Source: Hyphomicrobiales bacterium (GTDB lineage: Bacteria; Pseudomonadota; Alphaproteobacteria; Rhizobiales; Beijerinckiaceae). Taken from it: a stretch of 64,000 nt of DNA. This document shows positions 26,317-40,596 of this stretch, piece after piece. The stretch spans positions 1-64,000 of the forward strand of contig RXIY01000016.1 of assembly GCA_003963405.1 (NCBI GenBank). The letters run 5' to 3'. Both the position numbers and the translations under genes were made by a program. Below the pieces are notes generated by a model. The model had not been told where the DNA came from. It saw only the letters and a list, made by a program, of their open reading frames with translations, and did no database searches. The stretch's first letter is position 1, and every line of letters starts with the position of its first letter.

Positions 26317-27378
26317 CTACGCCTTGCCGTGATGCGCCTCGCTGGCGACGGCGTCGAGCGGCCAGCGCGGGCGTGGCGCGAAGCCGAGATCGCTGGTGAA
26401 TCCGCATTTCAGCCGCTCGAGCCCGGCCCAGGCGATGATCGCGCCATTGTCCGAACAGAGATTCGCGGGCGGCGATACGAAGCGCAGGCCGCTCTCGGCG
26501 CAAAGCCGCGTCAGCGCGCGGCGGATCGCGCCATTGGCGCCGACGCCGCCGCCGATCACGAGCCCGCTCGGCCGCCCCTCGCTCTCGCTGAACAGGCGGA
26601 TGCCGCCGCGCACGCGATCGACGATCACATCCACGATCGCCGCCTGGAAGGAGGCGGCGAGGTCTTTCTTGTCCTGCTCGCTGATCGTCTGAAGCTTGAG
26701 AATTTCCTGTCGCACGGCGGTCTTGAGCCCGGAGAGCGAGAAATCCGCGCCGCCGCGCCCGACCATGGGGCGCGGGAATTCGAAGCGGTGGGAATCGCCC
26801 TCCTGCGCGAGCTGCTCGATATGGGGGCCGCCGGGATAGGGCAGCCCCATCATCTTGGCCACCTTGTCGAACGCCTCGCCGGCCGCGTCGTCGATGGTCG
26901 ACCCGAGGCGGCGGTAATCGCCCACCCCGCGCACGGCGACGAGCTGGGTATGGCCGCCGGAAATCAGCAGCGCGATAAAGGGAAATTCCAGGTGATCGGT
27001 CAGCCGCGCGGTGAGCGCATGCGCCTCGAGATGATTGACCGCGACGAAGGGCTTGCCCAGCGCGAGGGCCAGTCCCTTCGCGGCCGTGAGCCCCACCAGC
27101 ACCCCGCCGATCAGCCCCGGCCCGGCGGCGGCGGCGATCGCGTCGATGTCGCCGAGTTCGACCCTGGCGTTGGCGAGCGCGCGAACAATGAGGCGGTCGA
27201 GCGCCTCGATGTGGGCGCGGGCGGCGATCTCCGGCACCACCCCGCCATAGGCGGCATGCTGCGCGATCTGGCTCAGCACCTCGTTGGAGAGGATGTCGCC
27301 GCCATCCCCGCCCAGCCGATCCGACACGACCGCGGCCGCCGTCTCGTCGCAGGTGGTTTCGATGCCGAGAACGCGCAT
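26317..27378 (-). CDS. tsaD: tRNA N6-adenosine threonylcarbamoyltransferase
   Basis: Catalytic subunit for the t6A modification at position 37 of ANN-decoding tRNAs. It begins [18 protein letters not shown] and has the metal-binding [11 protein letters not shown] and the ATP-binding strands [10 protein letters not shown] and [16 protein letters not shown]. Length is 353 residues. The ATG at 27376-27378 has AGGAG six bases upstream; the open frame extends to 27417 without similarity. No TsaB or TsaE gene is in the window. Confidence 0.95.
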   Translation of the reverse strand: MRVLGIETTCDETAAAVVSDRLGGDGGDILSNEVLSQIAQHAAYGGVVPEIAARAHIEALDRLIVRALANARVELGDIDAIAAAAGPGLIGGVLVGLTAAKGLALALGKPFVAVNHLEAHALTARLTDHLEFPFIALLISGGHTQLVAVRGVGDYRRLGSTIDDAAGEAFDKVAKMMGLPYPGGPHIEQLAQEGDSHRFEFPRPMVGRGGADFSLSGLKTAVRQEILKLQTISEQDKKDLAASFQAAIVDVIVDRVRGGIRLFSESEGRPSGLVIGGGVGANGAIRRALTRLCAESGLRFVSPPANLCSDNGAIIAWAGLERLKCGFTSDLGFAPRPRWPLDAVASEAHHGKA

Positions 27379-27503
27379 GCACACTCCTTGGCGCCAACTC
27401 GCGCCGTTTTGAAACACTTGCAGGCTGTAGCCCCGCCCGGCGCCGGCCGCAACCGACGAAACTCTTACTCGGTCATGGTTTGGGAAGAGTTTACAGGGGC
27501 CGC

Positions 27504-28277
27504 CTACTCCGGCGCCACATCCGGCGTGCGCCAGGCGAGATGCTGGCCGCTGTCGACGGCGATCATCTGGCCCGTGACGCTCTTCGCTTTCGCCAGAAAA
27601 ACCACCGCGTCCACCACGCCCGAGACATCGGCCGCATGGCCGAGCGGCACGCCGCGGGCCTCGATCTCGAACTCGCGGTCGCCCAGCGCCTCATTTGGGA
27701 AGACCGGCCCCGGCCCCACGGCATTGACGCGGATCCTTGGCGCATAGGCCTGCGCCATGGTGCGCGTCGCGGTCCACAACGCCGATTTGGTGAGCGTGTA
27801 GCTGAAGTAGCGCGGGGTGAGGCGCCAGACGCGCTGATCGATCATGTTCACGATGACCCCGTCCGCCCCCGCCGGCAATTGGGCCGCAAAGTCGCGGGAG
27901 AGCAGCAGTGGCGCGCGCAGATTGATCGCCATGTGGCGTTCGTAGCCATCGAGGGAAAAATCCTGCGCTTCGTCCACCTCGAAGATCGACGCGTTATTGA
28001 CGAGGAGCGTCAACGGTCCGAAGGCGCGCGCCGCGAACTCGATGAGCCGCTGCGTCTCCGAGGCGTCCGCAAGATCGGCGACCGCGACGACGGCCTCGCC
28101 GCCGCGTGCGCGGATCGCCTCCGCCGCAAGCTCCGCCTCATCGGCCGAACGGCGCGACGTATGGAGCACGACCGGCCGCCCCTCATGCGCGAGACGCCCG
28201 GCGATGGCGAGGCCGATGCGCCGCGCCGCGCCTGTCACAAGCGCCGGCCCCGCAGGATTGTCCCCGGTCTCGATCAT
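27504..28277 (-). CDS. Short-chain dehydrogenase/reductase (SDR)
   Basis: A 257-residue classical SDR. The cofactor motif is [20 protein letters not shown] with NADP-type features (arginines at the end of strand two), and NNAS occurs near residue 93. The active site is YSYTL with T-K rather than the usual YxxxK spacing: Y-x-x-T-K-S-A-L. The sequence resembles pteridine-reductase or FolM-like members, but I cannot fix the substrate. It is a single gene divergent from the Kbp-like gene. Confidence 0.82.
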   Translation of the reverse strand: MIETGDNPAGPALVTGAARRIGLAIAGRLAHEGRPVVLHTSRRSADEAELAAEAIRARGGEAVVAVADLADASETQRLIEFAARAFGPLTLLVNNASIFEVDEAQDFSLDGYERHMAINLRAPLLLSRDFAAQLPAGADGVIVNMIDQRVWRLTPRYFSYTLTKSALWTATRTMAQAYAPRIRVNAVGPGPVFPNEALGDREFEIEARGVPLGHAADVSGVVDAVVFLAKAKSVTGQMIAVDSGQHLAWRTPDVAPE

Positions 28278-28450
28278 GCCGCTCTCCTCTCAGGAGGCGC
28301 CGCTTCCCATGGCGCGCCCTCCGCGTCAACGGCTGTCCATGGGCGTTTGGCCCCATGCAAAAATCCGTCACCATGGGTGTCGCGCCGCCCAAACGCGCCT
28401 AGATTAGGCTTGCGGGATGCAGAAACCAGTTTCAGCAGAGGAGAAATTTC

Positions 28451-28966
28451 ATGGGTATCTTTGACTTTTTCACTGGCAAGAGCAAAGCGGCGCCGAGCGT
28501 TTCTGGCGCAACGGACACTGCGGCCGCCCCCGCCGACGCGCTCATGAAGGAGCTGCAAGGGCTGGGATTCGACGTCTCGGGCGTCGACATAGAAGTCAGC
28601 GGCGACACAGTGACGCTCAATGGCGCGGTCCCTTCGCGCGCGGAGCTCGAGAAGATCGTGCTCGCGGTCGGCAACAGCAAGGGCGTCGCGAAGGTCGAGA
28701 ACAATCTCATCGCGCCCGACCACGATCCGACGCGGCCCTCCGGCATTCACGTCGTCGAAAAGGGCGACACGTTGTGGAAGATCGCCGAAGCCTGTTACGG
28801 CGACGGCGCGCGCTACAAGGAAATCTTCGAGGCCAACAGGCCGATGCTCTCGGACCCCGACAAGATCTACCCCGGCCAGCGCCTGCGAATTCCGGGCGCG
28901 AGCGGCGCGGCGCTGGCGAAGGCCGGCGGCTGGGCGCCGCCTGCCGAGATCGCCGGCAAGTCGTAA
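28451..28966 (+). CDS. BON-LysM protein (Kbp/YgaU-like)
   Basis: A 171-residue protein starting MGIFDFFTGKSKAAP. It has a BON domain (about 30-95) and a C-terminal LysM domain (about 99-150) with VVEKGDTLWKIAEACYGDG. E. coli Kbp with this arrangement binds potassium in the cytoplasm. No signal peptide is seen, so this protein is probably cytosolic too. The start ATG has GGAG seven bases upstream. It is tail-to-tail with the GST gene, separated by six bases. Confidence 0.88.
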   Translation: MGIFDFFTGKSKAAPSVSGATDTAAAPADALMKELQGLGFDVSGVDIEVSGDTVTLNGAVPSRAELEKIVLAVGNSKGVAKVENNLIAPDHDPTRPSGIHVVEKGDTLWKIAEACYGDGARYKEIFEANRPMLSDPDKIYPGQRLRIPGASGAALAKAGGWAPPAEIAGKS

Positions 28967-28972
28967 GGCGGC

Positions 28973-29566
28973 TTATGCCCCTGTCGCCGCGAAGGCCGGA
29001 ACCTGCACTTCGAATTCCGCAAGCCAGGCGGCGAGTCTCGGATGGCCTGCGCGCCATGCGCCCTCGAAACGCAGATCGAGATAGCCGAGCGCGCAGGCGA
29101 CGGCGATCTGGCCGATGTCCACGGGACCCTCGGGCGGCGCGGCGTCCAGCACGGCGAGCGCGCGGTCGATCTTGCCCTGCTGAAGCGCGATCGCCTCGGG
29201 GTCGCGCAGCTCGGTCCGGCGCGTCGCCGTCTCGTAGCGGATGAGCAGCGCGGCGTCGTTGATCCCGTCGCCGAGCGCCTGGAGCCGCAGGACATCGAAA
29301 CGGCGCAGCGGATCGGCGGGGATCAGTCTATGGCCGCCGAGGTAATCGAGATAATCGGCGATCACGCGGCTGTCGTAGAGCGCCGTTCCATCTTCGAGCA
29401 GCAGCGTCGGGATTTTGCCGAGCGGATTTTGCTGGCGCAGCGAATCCTTCGGGTCGGCCGTGCTGGCCGCGACGATCTCGATGCGCGAGGCGAGCCCCAG
29501 AAGCTCAGCCGCGATGCGGATCTTGCGCGCGTAAGGAGAGGCGGCGGAATAGCGAAGGATCATCAT
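28973..29566 (-). CDS. Glutathione S-transferase family protein
   Basis: A 197-residue protein with a thioredoxin-like N-terminal half: MILRYSAASPYARKIRIAAE, with cis-Pro region NPLGKIPTLLLEDGTALYDS, then an alpha-helical C-terminal half. The catalytic residue would be the Ser or Tyr near position 10. It probably conjugates or detoxifies electrophiles, or works as a glutathione-dependent reductase, but the substrate is not evident. Confidence 0.88.
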   Translation of the reverse strand: MMILRYSAASPYARKIRIAAELLGLASRIEIVAASTADPKDSLRQQNPLGKIPTLLLEDGTALYDSRVIADYLDYLGGHRLIPADPLRRFDVLRLQALGDGINDAALLIRYETATRRTELRDPEAIALQQGKIDRALAVLDAAPPEGPVDIGQIAVACALGYLDLRFEGAWRAGHPRLAAWLAEFEVQVPAFAATGA

Positions 29567-29602
29567 GAGCGGTCTCTGTTGTTCATGGACTATGCGCCTC
29601 TA

Positions 29603-30448
29603 TCACTCTTGCGTCAGCCGCTCGACCTCGAAACCCGCGCCGGGACCCTGGGCCAGTCTTGGCGCCAGAAAAGAGAGGATGCGGCGGGCCTCCTCCTCGA
29701 AGAGGAAGGGCGGATTGACCACGACGAGGCCGGTGCGGCGCAGGCCATCGCCGCTTGCCGCGACGGCGAGCGACAGACGCAGCGCCCGCTTGACGCCCTC
29801 GCGCGCGAAGGCGTCGAGGAATTTGCGCTCGATCTGCGCGTCCTTGGAGGGATGCCACAGCGCGTAAACGCCCGTCGGCCATTTCCGGTAGGCGCCGAGG
29901 AAAGCCGAAAACATCGCCTCGAACTCGTCCGTGCGCTCGAAAGGCGGGTCGATCAGCACGAGCCCGCGCCGCTCTTTTGGGGGCACATAGGCGGAAAGGC
30001 CCGTATAGCCGTCGATGTGGATCGCCTTGACGCGCGCGTCGCGGCCGAAGCGGTAACGCAGCGCCGCGAAGGCGTCCGGGCGTAGTTCGCAGAAGATGGC
30101 GCGATCCTGCGGGCGCATCAGCCGCGCGGCGATGAGCGGCGAACCGGGATAGAGCGCCGGGCGCCCGGCCGGAGCGAAAGGACCGAGGCAATCCAGATAG
30201 GGCGCGAGCAGCTCCAGCGTCTGCGCGTCCGCGCCCGAAAGATCGGCGAGGCGGCCGACCCCGTCCCGCCATTCGAGCGTGCGCTCGGCCTCGTCGGCGG
30301 AAAGATCATAGGCCCCTTCTCCGGCATGGGTGTCGATGACGCGAAAGGGGGCGTCCTTTCGCGTCAGATACGACAGCAGCCGCGCCAGCAATGCGTGCTT
30401 GAAGACATCCGCGAAATTGCCGGCGTGAAAGCCGTGGCGATAATTCAT
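29603..30448 (-). CDS. rlmJ: 23S rRNA (adenine-N6)-methyltransferase RlmJ
   Basis: Methylates A2030 of 23S rRNA. It starts MNYRHGFHAGNFADVFKHAL, the invariant N-terminus of the RlmJ family, and has the catalytic motif VLIDPPFE. It is 281 residues, full length. It is followed on the same strand by the GST gene after 36 bases and preceded by the RNase T2 gene four bases away, hence possibly co-transcribed with it. Confidence 0.95.
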   Translation of the reverse strand: MNYRHGFHAGNFADVFKHALLARLLSYLTRKDAPFRVIDTHAGEGAYDLSADEAERTLEWRDGVGRLADLSGADAQTLELLAPYLDCLGPFAPAGRPALYPGSPLIAARLMRPQDRAIFCELRPDAFAALRYRFGRDARVKAIHIDGYTGLSAYVPPKERRGLVLIDPPFERTDEFEAMFSAFLGAYRKWPTGVYALWHPSKDAQIERKFLDAFAREGVKRALRLSLAVAASGDGLRRTGLVVVNPPFLFEEEARRILSFLAPRLAQGPGAGFEVERLTQE

Positions 30449-30451
30449 GCG

Positions 30452-31225
30452 CTATAGCGGCGCGGGCGCGGAAATTTCCCGCTGATGGCAGCCGCGCCGG
30501 ACAATATCCGGACAGGCGCGGAACTCCCGCAGGTCCTTCGTCATGCAGATGCGCACGCCGTCCAGCACGTCGCGGCGGCAGGAGACGGCCATCATGCCGG
30601 GCCGCAGGCGCGGATTGGCGTCGAAGAAGGCGCGCTCCACGTCGATGGGCGTAAAGGTCTGGTCGCGCGTCGGCTTCACGAAAGGCTGCGGGATCGTCAC
30701 CGCCTCGCGCGCGCGGGCCACGTCGGCGAAATAGTCGCTCGGACTTTTACCCGTGCAGGTCCCATGCTTGCGCCACTCGTAGCGCGCCAGCCTGTCGTCG
30801 GGAAAGAGGCCATTGGCGCGCTCGAGCGCAAGGCGCGACGGCGCGCGCGGCCCGGCGCACTCGCTCGGAAAGCCCTGCTCATATTGCGGCCAGAGGCCAT
30901 GGACGACGAAGCCCTGCCCTTTTCCCGGCTCGCACTGGTCATGCGCGCCGCCGACGCTGTCGCAGAAGCCGGGCGACCAGCTCAGCGCCAGAACGTAAAA
31001 ATCGAAATCGCGCGCGGGCGCTCCGGCGCGAAGGCCGCCGTCGGCCCCCGTCGCTGGTTCGGGCTTCGTCGAAGGCTCTGTCGCCTTGGGCGGCAGGCGG
31101 TCGGCGCAATGGTCGAGAATGCAGTCGTCGTCCTTCGCCTGAGCGGAGACGACGGGCGCGAAGACGCAAAAAGCGGCCGCGAGCGCGAAAGCGCGCGCGA
31201 AAATGGCAGCGTTGAAACCTGACAT
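30452..31225 (-). CDS. Secreted ribonuclease T2
   Basis: An RNase T2-family endoribonuclease that cuts single-stranded RNA through 2',3'-cyclic phosphates. The two active-site segments are FVVHGLWPQYEQG (CAS I His) and YEWRKHGTCTGK (CAS II, Glu, Lys and His). It has a signal peptide (MSGFNAAIFARAFALAAAF with a cleavage after VSAQA) and several cysteines for disulfides, so it acts in the periplasm or outside the cell. The start at 31225 has AGAGG nearby; an ATG-open frame to 31309 is not needed. Such enzymes are less common in Rhizobiales than in Enterobacteria. Confidence 0.9.
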   Translation of the reverse strand: MSGFNAAIFARAFALAAAFCVFAPVVSAQAKDDDCILDHCADRLPPKATEPSTKPEPATGADGGLRAGAPARDFDFYVLALSWSPGFCDSVGGAHDQCEPGKGQGFVVHGLWPQYEQGFPSECAGPRAPSRLALERANGLFPDDRLARYEWRKHGTCTGKSPSDYFADVARAREAVTIPQPFVKPTRDQTFTPIDVERAFFDANPRLRPGMMAVSCRRDVLDGVRICMTKDLREFRACPDIVRRGCHQREISAPAPL

Positions 31226-31259
31226 GGGCGAGACCTCTGGGCCGAAACGACGGCCCGGA

Positions 31260-31727
31260 TCAAGGTCCGGCCGCGCGGCAATTCGGACTGAAGGCATGGT
31301 TACGGTCAAGCCCTTCCACGCACCAGGTCACGCCGGGACCAAGCCCGATGAAGCCGAGCGCCTCGCCGATATTGTAGACGACCCGTCGGCGCAGCCCATC
31401 GTTGAAGAGCGCGTCCACGCGGCAATACCGGCGCGGAATGTAGCTCAATCCATTCGTCCGGTAGCCATATTCGACGGGCGGATCGAAGCCTTCGATCTCG
31501 AGGCCGGAACCCCAGTATTCCCACTCACGCCCCTTGAAGCTCCAGACGATCTCGGCAAGCACGCCTGGATCGCCGCAGGGACGAATCTCGCCGCTGTAGG
31601 GAGACGCGCGATTCTCGGCGAGTGGCCGATCCTCTTCGCCCAGCGTCAGCGGCGCAGCGGCGGCCCCCGAGACGAAGGCCGAAATGGCGAGACAAAAGAC
31701 AGCGCGCGCCACGGCGAAATTCCTCAT
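31260..31727 (-). CDS. Secreted protein of unknown function (Rhizobiales-type)
   Basis: A 155-residue protein with a signal peptide (MRNFAVARAVFCLAISAFVS) and conserved-looking blocks CGDPGVLAEIVWSFKGREWE, IPRRYCRVDALFNDGLRRRV and YNIGEALGFIGLGPGVTWCV. Four cysteines (in CGDP, YCRV, TWCV and NCRA) could form two disulfides, fitting a periplasmic location. Similar small proteins are common in Rhizobiales, as I recall, but no function is known. The ATG at 31725-31727 has GGGAG seven bases upstream. It is 34 bases before the RNase T2 gene and may be in its operon. Confidence 0.72.
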   Translation of the reverse strand: MRNFAVARAVFCLAISAFVSGAAAAPLTLGEEDRPLAENRASPYSGEIRPCGDPGVLAEIVWSFKGREWEYWGSGLEIEGFDPPVEYGYRTNGLSYIPRRYCRVDALFNDGLRRRVVYNIGEALGFIGLGPGVTWCVEGLDRNHAFSPNCRAAGP

Positions 31728-31830
31728 TTTCTGCTCCCGCATCCGACTCGGCGAGGATTGGGCCCCGAAGGCCTCCACCGCGTCAAGACGCGATTTGGAC
31801 AGCGGCGCGCCGCGCCCTTATAGTAGCGTA

Positions 31831-33141
31831 ATGGCGACGAATTCCAGAGCAACGGCCATTTTCACGCGCCTGCTGGCGATTGCGGCGATCACGCTGGCTG
31901 CGCTCGTGGTCAGTGCGCCGAGTTCGCACGCGCAGGACCCCTTCTCGGAGTTTTTCGGGAGCATTTTTGGCGGCCCGAGGCGCGCGCCAACGCAGCACGC
32001 AGAGCAGCCGCGGGTCCGCCGCATCATGCCCCATCAGGAGAATCGGCCGCCAACCTATTGGCGTGGCGGCGAGGCCAGCCGCGGCGCCAAACGCGCCAAG
32101 CGGGCCGAACCGGCGACAGACGTCTCCGCATCCGAAAAGCCGGACGTCGCCGCGAATTATTTCGTTGCGGTGATGGGCGACAGCTTCGGCGTGCTGCTTG
32201 CCAATGGGCTCGAAGAAACCTTCGCCGACAAGCCCGAGATCGGCGTAGAGAAAAAGGCGAAGGAAAACTCCGGCCTCGTCCGCGAGGATTATTATGACTG
32301 GGCAAAGGCCGCGAGGGACATCGCCAATGGCGCGCCGAAGGTCGACGTCGCGGTGATCATGATCGGCTCGAACGACCGCCAGCCGCTGCGCGACGGAACA
32401 AAGAGCGAGGAGCCCTTTTCGCCCCGCTGGCGAGAACTCTATCAGGCGCGCGTCGACGCCATACTGGCGCCGTTCCGGGAGAAGAAAATCCCCGTCGTCT
32501 GGGTTGGCCTGCCCATCATGAAGAGCGAGACTTTCTCGGCCGATATGGCGAAGCTCAACGAGATCTATCGCGACGCGGTCGCGAAAGATGGCGGCGTTTA
32601 CGTCGACTTATGGGAGGCGCTCGCGGACGAACGCGGCCAGTTCAGCGCCTTCGGACCGGACATCAACGGCCAGATCGTCAAATTGCGCACGGCCGACGGC
32701 GTGCATCTCACTGACGCCGGCGCGCTCAGCGTCGCGCATTTCGTCGCGAACGAAATCAGGAAATTATACGACGGCAATCGCCCCGCCTTGCCCGAACAGC
32801 CGCCGACAGCGGCGGCGCCCGCGACCGGCGCGCCCGCCGAAACGCCCGCTCAGGCCGCCACGCCAGCCGCCAATGGCCCGCCCATCGTCTTCCGCTCGCC
32901 CGTCAATCCAGTTTCGCCCAACGCCCCCGCCCTGCCCGATCGGCCGGCGATCGGCCCCGTTCAGGCCCTGACCGGAGCGCCGGCGCCGGGCGGCGCCGAA
33001 CTCGCGCGCCCCAAGCAGCAAGCAAACGAATCCGGCGCCGGCGCGCAGGCTCTCGCTCGGCATGTGTTCGTTGACGGCGGCGATCAGCCGTCGCGCCCCA
33101 ATCGCGCCGACGACACGTCCTGGCAAGCGCCGCGCCAGTAA
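31831..33141 (+). CDS. DUF459-family SGNH hydrolase-like protein
   Basis: A protein of about 436 residues with a signal sequence (FTRLLAIAAITLAALVVS) followed by a DUF459 domain in the GDSL/SGNH fold: FVAVMGDSFGVLLANGLEET contains the Ser motif, VAVIMIGSNDRQPL the Asn block and DGVHLTDAG the His block. The C-terminal about 110 residues are Pro/Ala-rich low-complexity sequence. DUF459 proteins are periplasmic and often sit near cell-envelope genes, as here, upstream of an L,D-transpeptidase. The frame continues upstream to 31684, but the ATG at 31831 begins the signal peptide. Confidence 0.82.
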   Translation: MATNSRATAIFTRLLAIAAITLAALVVSAPSSHAQDPFSEFFGSIFGGPRRAPTQHAEQPRVRRIMPHQENRPPTYWRGGEASRGAKRAKRAEPATDVSASEKPDVAANYFVAVMGDSFGVLLANGLEETFADKPEIGVEKKAKENSGLVREDYYDWAKAARDIANGAPKVDVAVIMIGSNDRQPLRDGTKSEEPFSPRWRELYQARVDAILAPFREKKIPVVWVGLPIMKSETFSADMAKLNEIYRDAVAKDGGVYVDLWEALADERGQFSAFGPDINGQIVKLRTADGVHLTDAGALSVAHFVANEIRKLYDGNRPALPEQPPTAAAPATGAPAETPAQAATPAANGPPIVFRSPVNPVSPNAPALPDRPAIGPVQALTGAPAPGGAELARPKQQANESGAGAQALARHVFVDGGDQPSRPNRADDTSWQAPRQ

Positions 33142-33265
33142 AAAACGCGATCATTAACCGCTGTGTCTATATTGCGGCGAAAAATTCTTGCGGGCGCGCC
33201 GTTGCGGGGAACTCTTTGTCTGGCTCACGCATTTCCCGCCCAGAGGGATTTTCGGAGCCATAAAG

Positions 33266-33967
33266 ATGCCCCATTTCGATTTCGGCGCGCGTCGTCTTCT
33301 GTCTCTAGCCGCTTTTTCGTTTCTCGCGGGCGCCCTCGTGACTCCCGCGTCAGCGGACGATCGCGGCTTCCTCGCGCTCTTCGACAGCGAACCGGCCTCG
33401 GACGCGCGCGACATGACCGCCTATTACGGCGAACCCGGTTACAGCCATTACAGCGCCCCTCAACAGGCAGCGCCGCGAGACTTGCAGGATGAGACTCGGC
33501 TCGGGCGCGAATATCCCACGGTTACCCGAGAAATGATGGCGGACCCGACCGATGAGCGGCCCGGCACGATCACCGTCGACACGGCGAACCGCTATCTCTA
33601 TCTCTCGCTCGCCAATGGGCAGGCAATGCGCTACGGCATCGGCGTCGGCCGGCAGGGCTTCACCTGGAAGGGCCGCGTCCGCATCGGCAGGAAAGAAAGC
33701 TGGCCCGACTGGACGCCGCCGAAGGAAATGCTCAAACGCCGGCCGGACCTGCCCCGCCACATGGTCGGAGGCGAAGACAATCCGCTTGGCGCTCGCGCCA
33801 TGTATCTCTACGCCGGCGATAAAGACACGATGTTCCGCATCCACGGCTCCAACGAACCCTGGACGATCGGCCAGGCGGTCTCCTCCGGCTGCATCCGCAT
33901 GACCAATGACGATGTGACCGATCTGTTCAGCCGCGTGAAAATCGGCACGACGGTCGTCGTTTTGTGA
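33266..33967 (+). CDS. L,D-transpeptidase (YkuD domain)
   Basis: A periplasmic transpeptidase that forms 3-3 cross-links or anchors lipoproteins in peptidoglycan. It has a signal peptide (RRLLSLAAFSFLAGALVTPA) and the catalytic motif HGSNEPWTIGQAVSSGCIRM, which contains HGS and SSGCIRM with the active-site Cys. The protein is about 233 residues. The start has GGAG eight bases upstream. A strong hairpin terminator lies 32 bases after the stop. Confidence 0.92.
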   Translation: MPHFDFGARRLLSLAAFSFLAGALVTPASADDRGFLALFDSEPASDARDMTAYYGEPGYSHYSAPQQAAPRDLQDETRLGREYPTVTREMMADPTDERPGTITVDTANRYLYLSLANGQAMRYGIGVGRQGFTWKGRVRIGRKESWPDWTPPKEMLKRRPDLPRHMVGGEDNPLGARAMYLYAGDKDTMFRIHGSNEPWTIGQAVSSGCIRMTNDDVTDLFSRVKIGTTVVVL

Positions 33968-33999
33968 TCAGGCGTCGCCAGGCGCGAACACATGAAATG

Positions 34000-34025
34000 A
34001 AAAGCCCCGGCGAACCGGGGCTTTT
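34000..34025. terminator. Bidirectional terminator between the L,D-transpeptidase and gltBD operons
   Basis: AAAAGCCCCGG-CGAA-CCGGGGCTTTT is a perfect 11-bp stem with a CGAA tetraloop. A-rich and T-rich flanks work on both strands: it ends the transpeptidase mRNA on the plus strand and the gltB-gltD-small protein mRNA on the minus strand. Confidence 0.85.
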
Positions 34026-34031
34026 GAGCTG

Positions 34032-34241
34032 TTACTCGAGATTGCAGCTGAAGACGAAATTGGTCAGCGCGGAGAAGGATATCGTCACGGCGACCCAGAT
34101 GCCGATGAGGATCCAGCCCCATTTCTTCTGGTCGCGGCCGTAGAGGAACGCGCCGACCAGCGGCAGCAGCAGGAAGAAGAACTGCCACGGCTGGCTGACG
34201 AAGGTGTCGCAATACCAGAGATTGAGCTTTTCGCTGACCAT
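34032..34241 (-). CDS. Small two-helix membrane protein in the gltBD operon
   Basis: A 69-residue protein with two hydrophobic segments (PWQFFFLLLPLVGAFLYG and GWILIGIWVAVTISFSAL) joined by a charged turn GRDQKKW. It starts seven bases after the gltD stop with GAGG five bases upstream, so it is surely transcribed with gltBD. I do not recognise a family. A role linked to glutamate synthase is inference from context only. Confidence 0.72.
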   Translation of the reverse strand: MVSEKLNLWYCDTFVSQPWQFFFLLLPLVGAFLYGRDQKKWGWILIGIWVAVTISFSALTNFVFSCNLE

Positions 34242-34248
34242 TTTTTCC

Positions 34249-35667
34249 TCACCTTGGCAAATTCGTTTCGCCCATCAGGTGAAGGTCGACCGCATGGGCG
34301 CATTGGCGTCCCTCGCGAATGGCCCACACCACGAGCGATTGTCCGCGCCGCATGTCTCCGCACGCGAACAGTTTCTCGCGCGACGATTTATAGGCTCGCG
34401 TATCGGCCGCGACGTTTCCGCGGTTGTCCAGATCCACGCCCGCCTGGTCGAGCAACCCCTTGCGGACAGGCGAAACGAAGCCCATGGCGAGGAGAACGAG
34501 ATCGGCCCTCAGCGTGAAGGAGCTGTCCGGAACTTCCTGCATCTTGCCATCGACTCGCACGCAGCGCAGACCCGCAACCGCGCCGCCGTCGCCGACAAAT
34601 TCCCTTGTCAGCACTGAGAACTCGCGCGCCGAACCTTCTTCATGCGACGAGGAGGTGCGCAGCTTCAGCGGCCAGTCCGGCCAGGTCAGCAGCTTGTTCT
34701 CCTTCTCCGGCGGGCGCGGCATGATTTCGAGCTGCGTGACGGACAGAGCCCCCTGGCGCACGGAAGTGCCGATGCAGTCCGAACCGGTGTCGCCGCCGCC
34801 GATGACGATGACGTGCTTGCCGGTCGCGAGAATCGGCTCGTTGGTCGTGAGCGGCTCGCCCGAAACGCGGCGGTTCTGCTGCGTGAGGAAGTCCATGGCG
34901 ACATGCACGCCCCGCAGCTCGCGGCCGGGAATCGGCAGATCGCGCGGCTCCTCGGCGCCGCCCGCGAGAACGACGGCGTCGTGACTCGCGACCAGGTCGC
35001 GGACATTCATGTCCACGCCGACATCGACATTGTAATGGAAGATGACGCCCTCGGCCTCCATCTGCTCGACGCGGCGGTCGACCAGATGCTTCTCCATCTT
35101 GAAGTCCGGGATGCCATAGCGCAGCAGGCCGCCGGCCTTGGGCGCCTTCTCGAAGACATGCACGTCGTGGCCGGCGCGCGCGAGCTGCTGCGCAGCCGCG
35201 AGGCCCGCTGGACCCGAGCCGACGACGGCGACACGGCGGCCTGTCTTGCGCTTGGGCGGCTCGGGGACCACCCAGCCCTCGGCGAAGCCACGGTCGATGA
35301 TGGCGCATTCGATCGTCTTGATCGTGACCGGCTGGTCCTGAAGGTTCAGCGTACAGGACGCTTCGCAGGGCGCCGGGCAGATGCGGCCGGTAAATTCCGG
35401 GAAGTTGTTCGTCGAATGGAGGTTGGCGAGCGCCCGCCGCCAGTCGTTGTGATAGACGAGGTCGTTCCAGTCCGGGATCTGGTTATTGACCGGGCAGCCA
35501 TTGTGGCAGAACGGGATGCCGCAATCCATGCAGCGCGAGGCCTGGCTGCGGGTCGCCTCTTCCGAAAGTGGAATGACGAATTCGTCGTAATGACGAATGC
35601 GATCGGCCGCCGGCTTGTATTTGCGGTCCTGACGGTCGATTTCGAGAAAGCCCGTGACCTTGCCCAT
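34249..35667 (-). CDS. gltD: Glutamate synthase (NADPH) small subunit
   Basis: Transfers electrons from NADPH to the large subunit for glutamate formation from glutamine and 2-oxoglutarate. The N-terminus holds two cysteine-rich motifs, [15 protein letters not shown] and [14 protein letters not shown] and NADPH sites follow as [20 protein letters not shown] and [15 protein letters not shown]. It is 472 residues. The ATG at 35665-35667 is used; a frame to 35691 is open but unconserved. gltB lies 228 bases upstream on the same strand. Confidence 0.96.
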   Translation of the reverse strand: MGKVTGFLEIDRQDRKYKPAADRIRHYDEFVIPLSEEATRSQASRCMDCGIPFCHNGCPVNNQIPDWNDLVYHNDWRRALANLHSTNNFPEFTGRICPAPCEASCTLNLQDQPVTIKTIECAIIDRGFAEGWVVPEPPKRKTGRRVAVVGSGPAGLAAAQQLARAGHDVHVFEKAPKAGGLLRYGIPDFKMEKHLVDRRVEQMEAEGVIFHYNVDVGVDMNVRDLVASHDAVVLAGGAEEPRDLPIPGRELRGVHVAMDFLTQQNRRVSGEPLTTNEPILATGKHVIVIGGGDTGSDCIGTSVRQGALSVTQLEIMPRPPEKENKLLTWPDWPLKLRTSSSHEEGSAREFSVLTREFVGDGGAVAGLRCVRVDGKMQEVPDSSFTLRADLVLLAMGFVSPVRKGLLDQAGVDLDNRGNVAADTRAYKSSREKLFACGDMRRGQSLVVWAIREGRQCAHAVDLHLMGETNLPR

Positions 35668-35895
35668 GAGTAGCTTCCCAACCTTTCGCATCGGGCTCCA
35701 GCCACAACCGGAGCCTCAACTTTGCTCCTTTCATGCAGCCAGATACAAAGGCGAATTCCGCCAGCCTGCCGACAGCCGCCGCCATAGCGGGATTTCGCAA
35801 CGATTTTTCGACCCGTCAAGCCATCCTGCCTGACGCGCGCGCGGCGCGAAGCTTACGAGGCTTCGCGCCGCATTGGCCCCGGAGGGCCTGACGCC

Positions 35896-40596
<4,701 letters not shown>

